Shown here: one piece after another, positions 36,273-44,840 of the stretch
Position numbering within the stretch: position 1 is the first letter of the stretch
Layout of the letters: every line of letters starts with the position of its first letter
DNA from: an uncultured Bacilli bacterium
GTDB taxonomy: Bacteria; Bacillota_I; Bacilli_A; RF39; UBA660
Length of the DNA stretch: 64,000 bases
NCBI GenBank assembly: GCA_949425635.1
Contig: CASPWD010000001.1
Coordinates: forward strand, 427,768-491,767
Direction: 5' to 3'
Notes under the pieces: model-generated
What the model was told of the DNA's origin: nothing
The model's database searches: none
What the model saw: the letters and a program-made list of their open reading frames with translations, nothing else
Made by a program: the position numbers and the translations under genes

Positions 36273-37286
36273 ATGGAACAAGTTAAACAAGATATTCAAA
36301 ATGCTTTAGAATTTATTGAAGGAAAAGATAGTAAAAAAATATTTGGCAAATATAATTCTCCTTTCATATTTGGAACTGAAAATCAAAGTGGGGTAAATCG
36401 TGTAATTGATTATCAAGATAAAGATGTCTTTACTGTTGCATCATCAGCAGATCAATATTTAGGAGCAGTTTATTATGGAGCAAGTAAAATAGATATTTTT
36501 GACATTAATAGATTTACTTACTATATTGCCAATTTAAAAATCGTAGCTATTATGAATCTTTCATATGAAGAATTTTTAGGCTTCTTTATTCCTTCTTATA
36601 AAAAAGATAATTTCAAAGCTTTTTGGAATTTAAGAACCTTAAAAAAACTTATTCCTTCACTTCCATCGGATGTTGCTTACTTTTGGGAGAATATTATGTT
36701 TAAACTTAGTCGTAAAAATAGTGGAACACAAGAACCAGATTATGGAAACTTTGTTATTAAAGATTCAAAACATGTATATCCTCAAAATATAAAACGTGGT
36801 ATGCCTTTCTATGAAAGTGAAGAAGAATACTATAAATTACAAGCTATTCTAAAAAGGAGACGTCTTCCTCAATTTTATGAAGCAGATATACTTGCTTTAA
36901 AAGATGTTATTAAATCCAAGTATGATATTCTTTACTTGTCGAATATAATAGAATGTCTAGTTTGCGAAGAAATAATGAAATATGGCTCATTTATGCCAAG
37001 CTATGGAACAGAAGATCGTGTTGAAGAATCTTTTATCTTCAAAATTTGCGAACAAGTTTTACCGTTGTTAAAGACAGAAGGAATAATTTTATTAGATTAT
37101 AGACCAAATAGAAGTAAAGCAGAATCAACTGATTTATTATTTAATAACGATTACTTTGAAGCAACAGAAATACCAGCTAAATTTCCACCATATGCAAAAG
37201 AAGACCAAGTTACTGAAAATGATACTGACTTAGTTTTAACATATAACCCCCAAAAAGTTGGAAATATTTTAAATCTAATAAAGTGA
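36273..37286 (+). CDS. DUF3419/BtaA-like protein (possible SAM-dependent enzyme)
   Basis: 337 residues without membrane helices. The region near 50-95, VASSADQYLGAVYYGAS, then DINRFTYYIANLK, then LSYEEFLGFF, resembles the opening of DUF3419 proteins, whose best-known member BtaA moves the 3-amino-3-carboxypropyl group of SAM to diacylglycerol for betaine lipids. The rest aligns less well by eye, so lipid synthesis is only a suggestion. It has a perfect promoter and AAAGAGGCG at the start. It is inserted between nusG and rplK with the serpin gene. Confidence 0.55.
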   Translation: MEQVKQDIQNALEFIEGKDSKKIFGKYNSPFIFGTENQSGVNRVIDYQDKDVFTVASSADQYLGAVYYGASKIDIFDINRFTYYIANLKIVAIMNLSYEEFLGFFIPSYKKDNFKAFWNLRTLKKLIPSLPSDVAYFWENIMFKLSRKNSGTQEPDYGNFVIKDSKHVYPQNIKRGMPFYESEEEYYKLQAILKRRRLPQFYEADILALKDVIKSKYDILYLSNIIECLVCEEIMKYGSFMPSYGTEDRVEESFIFKICEQVLPLLKTEGIILLDYRPNRSKAESTDLLFNNDYFEATEIPAKFPPYAKEDQVTENDTDLVLTYNPQKVGNILNLIK

Positions 37287-37425
37287 TTTTCATAAGTTAA
37301 TAATGTAAATATTAAAATATAAAATAAGATGGATATAGTAACTATTTTTGTAATAGGAAACTCTGTCCCTAATCAATATAATAGATAAACTACAATCGAC
37401 CATAATGCACCATTTCAAAAAAAAC

Positions 37426-37454
37426 TTGCATTCTTGATTATTTTGTGCTAGTAT
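37426..37454 (+). promoter_or_regulatory. Promoter of rplK-rplA
   Basis: TTGCAT (37426-37431), 17-base spacer ending TGC (extended -10), TAGTAT (37449-37454). The stretch 37287-37425 holds nothing else I recognise. Confidence 0.75.
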
Positions 37455-37460
37455 CTTAGG

Positions 37461-37535
37461 TGCAATTATGTATTTTTATGCATAATTAGCTTAAGTGGGA
37501 GGGAATAAGCGGATTGCCTTTGACCACTTTCGCGA
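37461..37535 (+). promoter_or_regulatory. Structured rplK leader, candidate ribosomal protein L1 binding site
   Basis: A hairpin with AATTATG/CATAATT arms (about 37464-37488) is followed by a second stem, AAGTGG (37493-37498) with CCACTT (37524-37529), closing an irregular loop that starts GGAGGGAA. Purine-rich GTGGGAG opposite GACCAC is the kind of helix with asymmetric loop that L1 binds in 23S rRNA and in L11-operon messages, so autoregulation by L1 is likely. This is inference from the pattern. Confidence 0.5.
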
Positions 37536-37561
37536 AAAAAATTTTTTAGGAGGTGTTTTTC

Positions 37562-38008
37562 GTGGCAAAAGAAGCCGTAAAGAAAATTAAATTACAAATT
37601 CCTGCTGGAAAAGCTACACCAGCACCACCAGTTGGTACTGTTTTAGGACCTGCAGGTATTAATCTACAAGAATTCTGTACAAAATTTAATGATGCAACTA
37701 GAGATAAAATGGGAGATATCGTTCCTGTTGAAATCAGTCTTTATGATGATAGAACATTCGATTTCGTTCTTAAGACTGCTCCAGCTGGATTCTTAATTAA
37801 AAAAGCTGCTAAAATTCAAAAAGGCGGAACTAAAGGATCTAAAGAAACTGTTGCAACAATTTCAGTTGATGACTTAAGAAGCATTGCTGAAACTAAGTTA
37901 CCAGACCTAAATGCTTACGATGTAGAATCTGCAATGAAGATCATTGAAGGAACTGCAAGAAACATGGGTGTAACTGTTGAAGGTTACAAAGCTGACGACG
38001 CTGAGTAA
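37562..38008 (+). CDS. rplK: 50S ribosomal protein L11
   Basis: 148 residues from the GTG at 37562 (AGGAGG upstream; the GTG at 37553 is inside that site). [22 protein letters not shown] near residue 12-33 is the N-terminal domain loop (written here as [11 protein letters not shown] and LGPAGIN), and [12 protein letters not shown] ends the RNA-binding C-terminal domain. It forms the GTPase-associated centre with 23S rRNA and is needed for RelA sensing in species that have it. First gene of the L11-L1 unit. Confidence 0.97.
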   Translation: MAKEAVKKIKLQIPAGKATPAPPVGTVLGPAGINLQEFCTKFNDATRDKMGDIVPVEISLYDDRTFDFVLKTAPAGFLIKKAAKIQKGGTKGSKETVATISVDDLRSIAETKLPDLNAYDVESAMKIIEGTARNMGVTVEGYKADDAE

Positions 38009-38096
38009 TCAGTAAAATAAGAAAAACAAGAAAAACAAAGAACAAATTAAATAAATAAAAAATCCGCTAATAAACCACAATTAGGAGGTAAATACA

Positions 38097-38795
38097 ATGA
38101 GAAAATTAGGTAAAAAGTATGTGGAAGCTTCTAAAAAAGTAGAAAAAAATACACTTTATACTAAAGAAGAAGCAATTAAATTAGTTAAAGAAACTTCTTA
38201 CACTTCATTCGATGGAACTGTTGAAGTTGCTTTAAATCTAAATCTTGATACTAAAAAAGCCGATCAACAATTAAGAGGATCTATGGTACTACCTAATGGA
38301 ACTGGTAAAACTAAAAAAGTTTTAGTTATCGCTAAGGGTGAAGCTGCTGAAGCTGCTAGAGTTGCAGGAGCTGATTATGTTGGTGATACTGACATGATTG
38401 ACAAAATCCAAAACGAAAACTGGTTCGATTATGATGTAATCGTAGCTGCTCCAGATATGATGGCTCAATTAGGAAAAATTGGACGTGTTTTAGGACCTAA
38501 AGGTTTAATGCCAAATCCTAAGACAGGAACAGTAACAATGGATACAAAGAAAGCTGTTGAAGACATTAAAAAAGGTATGGTTTCATATAAAACTGACTCT
38601 TATGGTAATGTTCATTCAGTTATCGGAAAAATATCATTTGATGATGCTAAATTAATTGAAAACCTTGAATACGTTGTTAGCACAATCATGAAAGCTAAAC
38701 CAAGCGTAGTTAAAGGAAAATATATTAATAACATTTCTGTTTCTAGTACAATGGGTCCTGGAATTAAAATTGATAAAAATTCTTTTGACATTTAA
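38097..38795 (+). CDS. rplA: 50S ribosomal protein L1
   Basis: 232 residues. It builds the mobile L1 stalk at the E site. [16 protein letters not shown] near 133 is the family signature, and [18 protein letters not shown] precedes it. AGGAGG precedes the ATG. It is 88 bases downstream of rplK in one unit. Its leader-binding role in Gram-positives is likely through the rplK leader. Confidence 0.97.
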   Translation: MRKLGKKYVEASKKVEKNTLYTKEEAIKLVKETSYTSFDGTVEVALNLNLDTKKADQQLRGSMVLPNGTGKTKKVLVIAKGEAAEAARVAGADYVGDTDMIDKIQNENWFDYDVIVAAPDMMAQLGKIGRVLGPKGLMPNPKTGTVTMDTKKAVEDIKKGMVSYKTDSYGNVHSVIGKISFDDAKLIENLEYVVSTIMKAKPSVVKGKYINNISVSSTMGPGIKIDKNSFDI

Positions 38796-38829
38796 TCGTT
38801 ATTAGAATATAATATGAATTGTTAGAAAA

Positions 38830-38940
38830 AAGCGATTCTCCGAAGACAGCAAGTGCACAAATAAATCTTGCCGAGGAAAGTCTTAAATTATAACATTAAT
38901 TTTAATGTGATTTAAGCTTTCCTATAGAGGAAAGCTTTTT
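38830..38940 (+). promoter_or_regulatory. Ribosomal protein L10 leader (attenuator) upstream of rplJ
   Basis: The L10 leader core is visible: GACAGCAAGTGC (38845-38856) and TCTTGCCGAGG (38866-38876). Downstream, AAGCTTTCCT (38914-38923) pairs with AGGAAAGCTT (38928-38937), then T: a terminator. Upstream GAGGAAAGTCTTAAA (38873-38887) is nearly complementary to TTTAAGCTTTCCT (38911-38923), giving an antiterminator. Binding of L10-(L12)4 to the core should favour termination; this mechanism is known for the family in Bacillus. Confidence 0.9.
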
Positions 38941-38965
38941 ACAATATCCTTAAAGGAGGGAAATA

Positions 38966-39457
38966 ATGGCAAGTGCAAAGATTTTAGAAAACAAAAAAGC
39001 TATAGTTAATGAAATCAAAGAAAACATTCAAAATAGTGAATCAGTTGTAATTTTCTCTTACCAAGGTTTAACAGTTGCTGAACTTAGTGAACTAAGAAAA
39101 GAACTTAAGAAAACTGAAAGTGAAGTTAAAATTTACAAAAATACACTATTCAAAAGAGCTGTTGATGATTTAAATATTAACTTAGACGGTTTCTTAGAGG
39201 GACCAAATGCAATTTTATTTGGTAAAGATTTACTTGAACCAATTAAAGTTATTTCTAAATTTGCAAAAGAACACGAAAAAGCGAATATCACAGTTGGTAT
39301 TATTAATGGTGCTCCTGCAGACTTAGAAGTTATTAAAGAATATGCATCTATTCCATCAAGAGAAGGCTTACTTACTATGTTGGCTGGTGGAATGATTCAA
39401 TATGTTAGAGATCTAGCTATTGGATTAAATCTATATGCAGAACAATTAGAAAATTAA
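38966..39457 (+). CDS. rplJ: 50S ribosomal protein L10
   Basis: 163 residues, normal length. It anchors L7/L12 dimers on the stalk. SYQGLTVAELSELRKEL near 31 and KNTLFKRAV near 59 are typical. The C-terminal helix (VRDLAIGLNLYAEQLEN) binds L12. AAAGGAGGG precedes the ATG. It is controlled by the leader upstream. Confidence 0.96.
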   Translation: MASAKILENKKAIVNEIKENIQNSESVVIFSYQGLTVAELSELRKELKKTESEVKIYKNTLFKRAVDDLNINLDGFLEGPNAILFGKDLLEPIKVISKFAKEHEKANITVGIINGAPADLEVIKEYASIPSREGLLTMLAGGMIQYVRDLAIGLNLYAEQLEN

Positions 39458-39486
39458 TTTTGAAATAAAGAAAGGAAGAATATAAA

Positions 39487-39855
39487 ATGGCAAAATTAAC
39501 AAGAGAAGATTTTATTAGTGCTTTAAAAGAAATGACTATTCTTGAAGTTAAAGAATTAGTTGACGCAATGAAAGAAGAATTTGGTGTAGATCCAAGTGCT
39601 GTAGCTGTAGCTGCTGCTCCTGCTGCTGGAGAAGCTGCAGAAGACAATGCTGCTAAAACTGTAGTATTAAAAGAAGCTGGAGCTACTAAGATGCAAGTAA
39701 TTAAACTATTAAAGGAAATTACTGGTCTTGGATTAGTTGAAGCTAAAGCATTAGCTGACAATGGTGGAAATGTTAAAGAAAACGTTCCTGCTAAAGAAGC
39801 TGAAGAAATTAAAGCACAATTAGAAGAAGCTGGCGCAACTGTAGAATTAGCTTAA
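39487..39855 (+). CDS. rplL: 50S ribosomal protein L7/L12
   Basis: 122 residues. N-terminal dimerisation domain, an Ala-rich hinge (SAVAVAAAPAAGEAA near 36-50) and the C-terminal factor-binding domain (VIKLLKEITGLGL near 76, then EAKALAD). The usual Lys after GLGL is Val here. It recruits EF-G and EF-Tu. A terminator follows, so the gene ends the rplJL unit; rpoB does not follow as it does in most Bacilli. Confidence 0.97.
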   Translation: MAKLTREDFISALKEMTILEVKELVDAMKEEFGVDPSAVAVAAAPAAGEAAEDNAAKTVVLKEAGATKMQVIKLLKEITGLGLVEAKALADNGGNVKENVPAKEAEEIKAQLEEAGATVELA

Positions 39856-39880
39856 TTCGCAGTTTGAGTTAACGAAAACT

Positions 39881-39906
39881 AAAAAAGGTGATTAATCACC
39901 TTTTTT
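39881..39906 (+). terminator. Terminator of rplJ-rplL
   Basis: The palindrome AAAAAAGGTGATT/AATCACCTTTTTT (39881-39906) ends in T. Confidence 0.9.
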
Positions 39907-39992
39907 CTATGTCTCAAAATACAAATATTAAGTAGCTAGTAAAAAAATACTTTTTGTATTATAATTATATTAGTCGAATTGGAGGTTTTAGT

Positions 39993-40454
39993 ATGCATTT
40001 AAATAACCACGGCTGGGGAATGCGAGATATGATAATATGGACTTGTATTTTAATATTATTTTTATTACTTGCAACTTACTTGATAATGGCTCTATATGAT
40101 AATATTTCTATTAGCACTAATGAAGAACAAAATACTCAAGTAGAAACACCAGTAGAAAAAGAAGAGGAACCAGAAAGTCCAATTTCATATGATTATGAAT
40201 ATTATAAGTCAGCTGAATTCGAGTTACATATGGCTACACTTAATTATTTGAATGATACTAAGCCAGATTTATCAACTGGTTTAACTAAAATAACAATCGA
40301 CACTTTAGTAGAAAAAGGTTATACAAAAGAAATATATGACGAAACAGGTGAAAAGACTTGCTCTGCATATAGTAGTGTCTATCAAGATGGTGATGGTGAT
40401 TACATCGTAACATCACGTTTAAACTGTGGTAATTATACTACAGAAGGATATTAA
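39993..40454 (+). CDS. Unknown single-pass membrane protein A (paired with B)
   Basis: 153 residues from the ATG at 39993 (GGAGG upstream; a TTG at 39954 is unsupported). One membrane helix near 10-33 (MIIWTCILILFLLLATYLIM) and an acidic linker are followed by an outer domain of about 85 residues ending CSAYSSVYQDGDGDYIVTS then NCGNYTTEGY. The outer domain matches that of the next gene: AALKYVKD-type helix, strand, CxxxS..Y, then CxNYTTxGY. Two conserved cysteines may pair. No family recognised. First gene of the islet between rplL and rpsL. Confidence 0.65.
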   Translation: MHLNNHGWGMRDMIIWTCILILFLLLATYLIMALYDNISISTNEEQNTQVETPVEKEEEPESPISYDYEYYKSAEFELHMATLNYLNDTKPDLSTGLTKITIDTLVEKGYTKEIYDETGEKTCSAYSSVYQDGDGDYIVTSRLNCGNYTTEGY

Positions 40455-40467
40455 GGAGTGTATTATT

Positions 40468-40953
40468 TTGGAAGCAAAAAGAAAAAAGAAAAAATTTACT
40501 TTAAAGAAAGTAAAAAAAGCTTTAATTAATTTAGTTAAAAAAATAGCGAATCAAATAAATAAGTTATACAAACAATTTATGAGTTTACCTAATCATATTC
40601 GTAAGATTATATATGTATGGGCAATAATAATTATTATAGTATTGATACTTGCTTTAGCTAGCACTAGTAATAATCAATATTTAAACAAATACTCTGGAAT
40701 TGAGACTGCCCTAAATGAAGCTGCATTAAAATATGTAAAAGATAACAAGATAATCCCTAACGAAGAAAATAAATTACGATTAGACATAAATGTTTTAAAG
40801 GATTTTGGTTATACAAATGACCACGTAATAGAAGATACAACATGTGGTGGCTTTAGTCTTGTTTACTTTAAAGAAGATGCAAACGATTATGTTGTTAACA
40901 CTTATTTAAAATGTAAGAATTATACAACAAAAGGATATAGTGATTATAAATAA
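40468..40953 (+). CDS. Unknown single-pass membrane protein B
   Basis: 161 residues, TTG start at 40468, nine bases after AAGGAG and 13 after the stop of A. A very basic cytoplasmic start (first 40 residues) precedes one membrane helix near 49-68 and an outer domain like that of protein A (CGGFSLVYFKEDANDYVV, CKNYTTKGY). The pair probably arose by duplication and works together at the membrane. Alternative: minor pilin-like proteins, but no prepilin cleavage motif is seen. A terminator follows. Confidence 0.65.
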   Translation: MEAKRKKKKFTLKKVKKALINLVKKIANQINKLYKQFMSLPNHIRKIIYVWAIIIIIVLILALASTSNNQYLNKYSGIETALNEAALKYVKDNKIIPNEENKLRLDINVLKDFGYTNDHVIEDTTCGGFSLVYFKEDANDYVVNTYLKCKNYTTKGYSDYK

Positions 40954-40983
40954 TTATAACGATAAAGTTATAATTATTTTTTT
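40951..40983 (+). terminator. Terminator after membrane protein B
   Basis: AATTATAAC and GTTATAATT arms with a GATAAA loop, then T. Confidence 0.8.
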
Positions 40984-41010
40984 GACATAAAATAATCGTT
41001 CAATTATAAT
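40982..41010 (+). promoter_or_regulatory. Perfect-consensus promoter of family genes 1 and 2
   Basis: TTGACA (40982-40987), 17-base spacer, TATAAT (41005-41010), 27 bases before the first start. Confidence 0.88.
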
Positions 41011-41037
41011 ACACATTACAAAAAGGAGAATTCTGCT

Positions 41038-41673
41038 ATGATAATAAGTGATACGATTAAAGCGATTGAAACTAGTCAAACAAGAAAACCAGAATGGTTC
41101 TACCATGCTTTCCTCTATAAAGAAAAATTATTTCAAGAAATGACGACTCAAGGAATTAAATGCCGTAAGCTTATGTCAAAAGAGTTTAAAGAAGAATATA
41201 GAAGTACAGGACACAACGGGAATCATTATATTAGCTTATCGAAAATGGAAACGGTTGAAAGCCATAATTCATCGTATTTGTATTATGAAGAAAGGCCAGC
41301 TTTTATAATAGATGATATCAAAGTTCAAAAATGCACCTATGCAATGGATTATGGGATATTAGAAAAAACAAGATGGCCATTTCGTCACTCTGGATTTCTA
41401 GATGAATATCAAGCTTATCGCATTATCAAACCAGATAACTTTGTCGGAATTCGTGCATCAATTCTTATGTGGTATCAAGAAGACTATCGCTATTATTTAG
41501 AGAGTCTAAAAAAGATGATTCTTTTTTTACAAGAACATAGTATAGACATCCCAATATATGATTATAGTAGAGCATTTGACTATCGAATTCATCAAATAAA
41601 TCCTGAAGCATATCTTAAAATCTTTGACTCTATAATAGAAGAATTAGAAACTCCTAAAATAAAGAAAAAATAA
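41038..41673 (+). CDS. Unknown family, member 1 (YH...YISL...DEYQ...IYDYSR)
   Basis: 211 residues, cytosolic by sequence. Shares with the 41694 and 44841 proteins: PEWFYH near residue 18, GIKCRKL near 40, YISLSK near 63, FIIDDIKVQKC near 90, PFRHSGFLDEYQAY near 113-126 and IPIYDYSR near 171. Conserved His, Tyr and acidic residues in separate strands suggest an enzyme; the pattern recalls ADP-ribosyltransferase-type folds, but this is a guess. AAAAGGAG precedes the ATG. It is co-transcribed with member 2 from a perfect promoter. Confidence 0.7.
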   Translation: MIISDTIKAIETSQTRKPEWFYHAFLYKEKLFQEMTTQGIKCRKLMSKEFKEEYRSTGHNGNHYISLSKMETVESHNSSYLYYEERPAFIIDDIKVQKCTYAMDYGILEKTRWPFRHSGFLDEYQAYRIIKPDNFVGIRASILMWYQEDYRYYLESLKKMILFLQEHSIDIPIYDYSRAFDYRIHQINPEAYLKIFDSIIEELETPKIKKK

Positions 41674-41693
41674 TATAAGCAAGGAGCTGTTAT

Positions 41694-42308
41694 ATGAACA
41701 TAGCTGATGAAATAAAATCTATTGAATCACTAACTGCAAAAAATCCAGAATGGTATTATCATCGCATTATTTATGATGCAAGAGCATTTAAGGATATGCT
41801 TAATACAGGAATAAAATGCCGTAAACTTCTTAAACAAAAAGACTCAGATTCAATATATAATGGTACATTTTACATAAGTCTTTATAAAGATTTAAGCACC
41901 TATGTTGATTTAGGCCATTCAGCTTTTGCAATTTTTAGCGGCTTTTATCCAAATTTTATAATAGAGGATATCCACCCTGTAAAATGTCGTAATGATGTTG
42001 ACTACTCATTATTTAGAAATAGTATCTTTCCATTCCGCAATTCTCCACTACAAGATGAATATCAAGAATTCTGGCACATAGCACCTGAAAAAATAGTAGG
42101 ATTACAATGTTCTATTCTTAATTGGTATCAAAAAGGAAGTAAATATTCTCTAGAAATCTTAAGAGATATTATCAAAATTATGCAAGAATATAAAATCAAT
42201 TTACCTATCTATGATTACTCAAGAGCAAGTGAAGAAACTGCTCACATGATAGATAAAGAAAGATACCTAGAATTAACTAAAAAGATGGACTTTTCTATGA
42301 CTAAATAG
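41694..42308 (+). CDS. Unknown family, member 2
   Basis: 204 residues, 20 bases after member 1 with AAGGAG upstream. The same blocks appear in the same order: PEWYYH, GIKCRKLL, GTFYISLYKDL, FIIEDIHPVKC, FPFRNSPLQDEYQEF, VGLQCSILNWYQ, LPIYDYSRAS. It lacks a signal or membrane helix. The invariant residues across the three copies are Trp-(Tyr/Phe)-Tyr/Phe-His, Cys-Arg-Lys, Tyr-Ile-Ser-Leu, Asp-Glu-aromatic-Gln and Tyr-Asp-Tyr-Ser-Arg. Function unknown. Confidence 0.7.
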   Translation: MNIADEIKSIESLTAKNPEWYYHRIIYDARAFKDMLNTGIKCRKLLKQKDSDSIYNGTFYISLYKDLSTYVDLGHSAFAIFSGFYPNFIIEDIHPVKCRNDVDYSLFRNSIFPFRNSPLQDEYQEFWHIAPEKIVGLQCSILNWYQKGSKYSLEILRDIIKIMQEYKINLPIYDYSRASEETAHMIDKERYLELTKKMDFSMTK

Positions 42309-42397
42309 AGTATATATTTATGAATATTTAACCATAAAACCTGATTTACTTAAATATTTTGATATGCTATACTTTCTATAGTATTGGATGATGAAGT

Positions 42398-43942
42398 ATG
42401 AAAAATAAAAAAAGACGATATTATTTAAAATCAACTATCATAATAGTGTTTTTAATTTTACTTAATAGTGTTCTTTTTTTATTACAGAATAATCCCACTT
42501 TAGAAATAAAAGGAAATGAAGTTATAGAACTTTCATTAATGGACGAATATCATGAAATAGGTTTTGATGCCTTATCGTGTGGTGTAAAGGATTGCACAGA
42601 TCTAAGTGATTTCGTTACTATAGATTCAAATATAGACAATACAAAGATTGGCGAATATGATATTAACTATAATTTAACATATAATAATAAAAACTATAGT
42701 ACAGTGAGAAAAGTTAAAGTAGTTGATGATATAAGCCCTGAAATTAAATTAAATGGTTCTGATACTATCCACCTTTGCCCAAACAAAGATTACATAGAAG
42801 AAGGCTATATTGCTACAGACAATTATGATGGTTTAATAACTGATAAAGTAACTATAGAAACGGATAATAATACAATTTTATATAAAGTATCAGACTTATC
42901 AGGTAACCAAGCTGAAGCAAAAAGAACTATTGTAAGAGAAGATAATCAAAAGCCATTAATTGAGCTCAAGGGAAAAAACGTAGTTAATCTAAAAGTAAAT
43001 GAAAAATACATAGAAGAAGGTTATACAGCTACAGACAATTGTGATGGCGATATTACAGAGAAAGTAATTGTAAAAAGCAATGTTAATACATCTAAAGCAG
43101 GAACTTATACCATTAAATATAGTATAAAAGACAATAATGGAAATGAGTATTCCGTATCTAGAACAGTCATAGTAAAAAAGGTAGTTACTATTGATAATAA
43201 TACAAATGTTAATAACCCAACTAATAATACGAATAATAATACAAATGTTAATAAACCAACTAATAATACAAATAATAATACTCGGCCAAACAAAGAAGAT
43301 TATTTAAAAGAATTAGAAGAATATATAAAACAGAAAAACTATAAAGTTAGTATTGGATATGTCAATCTAAATACTGGATATACATATACTTATAAACCTA
43401 ACACAATATATTATGGAGCCAGTTTAGTTAAAACAGTAGGAGCTTTATATGCATATGAAAATATGACATTAGATTCTGAAATAAGAGAACTAGTAAGAAA
43501 AGCCATATCAATTAGCGACAATGCTGCTCACGGAGAACTTACAAGAAAAATAGGAATTACTAATTTAAGAGCTTATGGCCAAAGTCTTGGTGCTAAGAAT
43601 TTCCTTACAAAATCAGATGACGATTTTTATGGAAATACAACAGTTGATGATCAAATCACTATTTGGAAATATTTATATAATTTTATTAATACTAATCCAG
43701 AAGGCCCTGAATTAAAAAGATATTTTATTAATTCATTTTATAATAATTTATTATTTGAAAACTCTCCAACAATAATGCATAAATATGGTTATTATGGTGT
43801 ATATTATCATGATGTTGGTATAGTGTACTCAGATCAACCATATATTGTTGTTATTTTAACTAAAGAAGCCAAAAAGAATTATAAATTAGTTGTAAAAGAT
43901 TTATCTAAAAAGATGTATGAATTTAATAAAATTGACAGGTGA
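42398..43942 (+). CDS. Ig-like and beta-lactamase-like surface protein
   Basis: 514 residues. A membrane helix (about 10-29) is followed by three DUF5011-type Ig-like domains (about 37-262, each with a Y-x-E-x-G-(F/Y)-x-A start and ending in VKVVDD-like strands), an Asn/Thr-rich repeat linker (265-300) and a penicillin-recognising serine hydrolase domain. S342-L-V-K345, S373-D-N375 and K462-Y-G464 stand for SxxK, SDN and KTG. The set is near class A beta-lactamases, but the third motif is changed, so a wall-related hydrolase is as likely as resistance. Paralogue at 50031. Confidence 0.85.
   Translation: MKNKKRRYYLKSTIIIVFLILLNSVLFLLQNNPTLEIKGNEVIELSLMDEYHEIGFDALSCGVKDCTDLSDFVTIDSNIDNTKIGEYDINYNLTYNNKNYSTVRKVKVVDDISPEIKLNGSDTIHLCPNKDYIEEGYIATDNYDGLITDKVTIETDNNTILYKVSDLSGNQAEAKRTIVREDNQKPLIELKGKNVVNLKVNEKYIEEGYTATDNCDGDITEKVIVKSNVNTSKAGTYTIKYSIKDNNGNEYSVSRTVIVKKVVTIDNNTNVNNPTNNTNNNTNVNKPTNNTNNNTRPNKEDYLKELEEYIKQKNYKVSIGYVNLNTGYTYTYKPNTIYYGASLVKTVGALYAYENMTLDSEIRELVRKAISISDNAAHGELTRKIGITNLRAYGQSLGAKNFLTKSDDDFYGNTTVDDQITIWKYLYNFINTNPEGPELKRYFINSFYNNLLFENSPTIMHKYGYYGVYYHDVGIVYSDQPYIVVILTKEAKKNYKLVVKDLSKKMYEFNKIDR
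43195..43284 (+). repeat. Asn/Thr-coding tandem repeat in the surface protein
   Basis: Two near-identical units of about 48 bases carrying AATACAAATGTTAATAA and CCAACTAATAATAC encode NTNVN-x-PTNNTNN twice. It lies between the Ig-like and hydrolase domains and could vary in copy number. Confidence 0.75.
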
Positions 43943-43946
43943 TAAT

Positions 43947-44702
43947 ATGATCAAGAAAAAGTTTACAATAGTTTTATTTATGATGATTATAGCTTTAAGT
44001 ACAGGAGTAGTTTATCTTAGACATGTCTCTTATAGCAATAATGACAAAGAAAACAATAATACAATATATTTAATAGATACGATAAAAAAAGATAATAATG
44101 TTATTAGTACATTACCTGATATTACACTAAGTAGTGATAATGGTAACGACTTAGCGGGCTTATATAAAGATGAAGATGAATACTATTTTAGAGGGAATGT
44201 TGATAACAACTATGTTAGTCTAGAAGATATGCTTTGGAGAGTAGTATCTTTCACTGATGATGAAATAAAAATTGTTTTAGAAAATGGAATAATGAATAAC
44301 CAAGAATTTGCATACGATGATACAAAATATATTACTAGTTATGAAGAAAGTAATATTATAAATGAAGTAAATAATTGGTATAAAAATTATCTAGCTAATT
44401 TAAATTTTGAAATAGAAAATATTGGAATTTTAGATTATGACACTGTTATAAAAGCAGGAGCTTCTAATTTAACAAATAATGAATCATTCTTTTTATATAA
44501 TGAAAATGATACATGGTTATCCACTATAAAAGAAGATGACTTAGAAATTGAAAGTAGTATAATTTGGTTCTTGTCAGATAACGGAATGTTAGATATTGCA
44601 TTTCCAGAAGAATCAAAAACAATCAGACCAACTATAACAATTAGAAATCCCATTCTTCTAAATGGTGATGGAACTAAGGAATCACCTTATTATTTAACAT
44701 AA
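43947..44702 (+). CDS. Membrane-anchored surface protein with C-terminal strand motif
   Basis: 251 residues from the ATG at 43947, five bases after the previous stop, with AGGTGAT upstream; the ATG at 43917 is inside the previous gene. One membrane helix near 4-25 is followed by an outer domain with YYFRGNVDNNYVSLEDMLWRVVSF (here in two blocks, YYFRGNVDNNYV and LWRVVSF), and the ending RPTITIRNPILLNGDGT. This layout recurs in gut Firmicutes surface proteins of unknown function. Translationally linked to the Ig/beta-lactamase-like gene. Confidence 0.7.
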   Translation: MIKKKFTIVLFMMIIALSTGVVYLRHVSYSNNDKENNNTIYLIDTIKKDNNVISTLPDITLSSDNGNDLAGLYKDEDEYYFRGNVDNNYVSLEDMLWRVVSFTDDEIKIVLENGIMNNQEFAYDDTKYITSYEESNIINEVNNWYKNYLANLNFEIENIGILDYDTVIKAGASNLTNNESFFLYNENDTWLSTIKEDDLEIESSIIWFLSDNGMLDIAFPEESKTIRPTITIRNPILLNGDGTKESPYYLT

Positions 44703-44733
44703 TTTAAAATATTAGAAATTTGACTTATATAAC

Positions 44734-44759
44734 TAAGGAGTATTTAAATACTTCTTTTT
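44734..44759 (+). terminator. Terminator after the surface protein gene
   Basis: GAGTATTT and AAATACTTC arms, then T. Confidence 0.7.
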
Positions 44760-44780
44760 GTTTGATATTATCCAGGAATA

Positions 44781-44809
44781 TTGACTAAAATAATTATAAG
44801 TGATATTGT
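44781..44809 (+). promoter_or_regulatory. Promoter of family gene 3
   Basis: TTGACT (44781-44786), 17-base spacer ending TGA, TATTGT (44804-44809). It shows that the in-frame TTG at 44781 is part of the promoter and not a start. Confidence 0.7.
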
Positions 44810-44840
44810 AACTAACAAATTAATACGTAGGAGATTTAGT

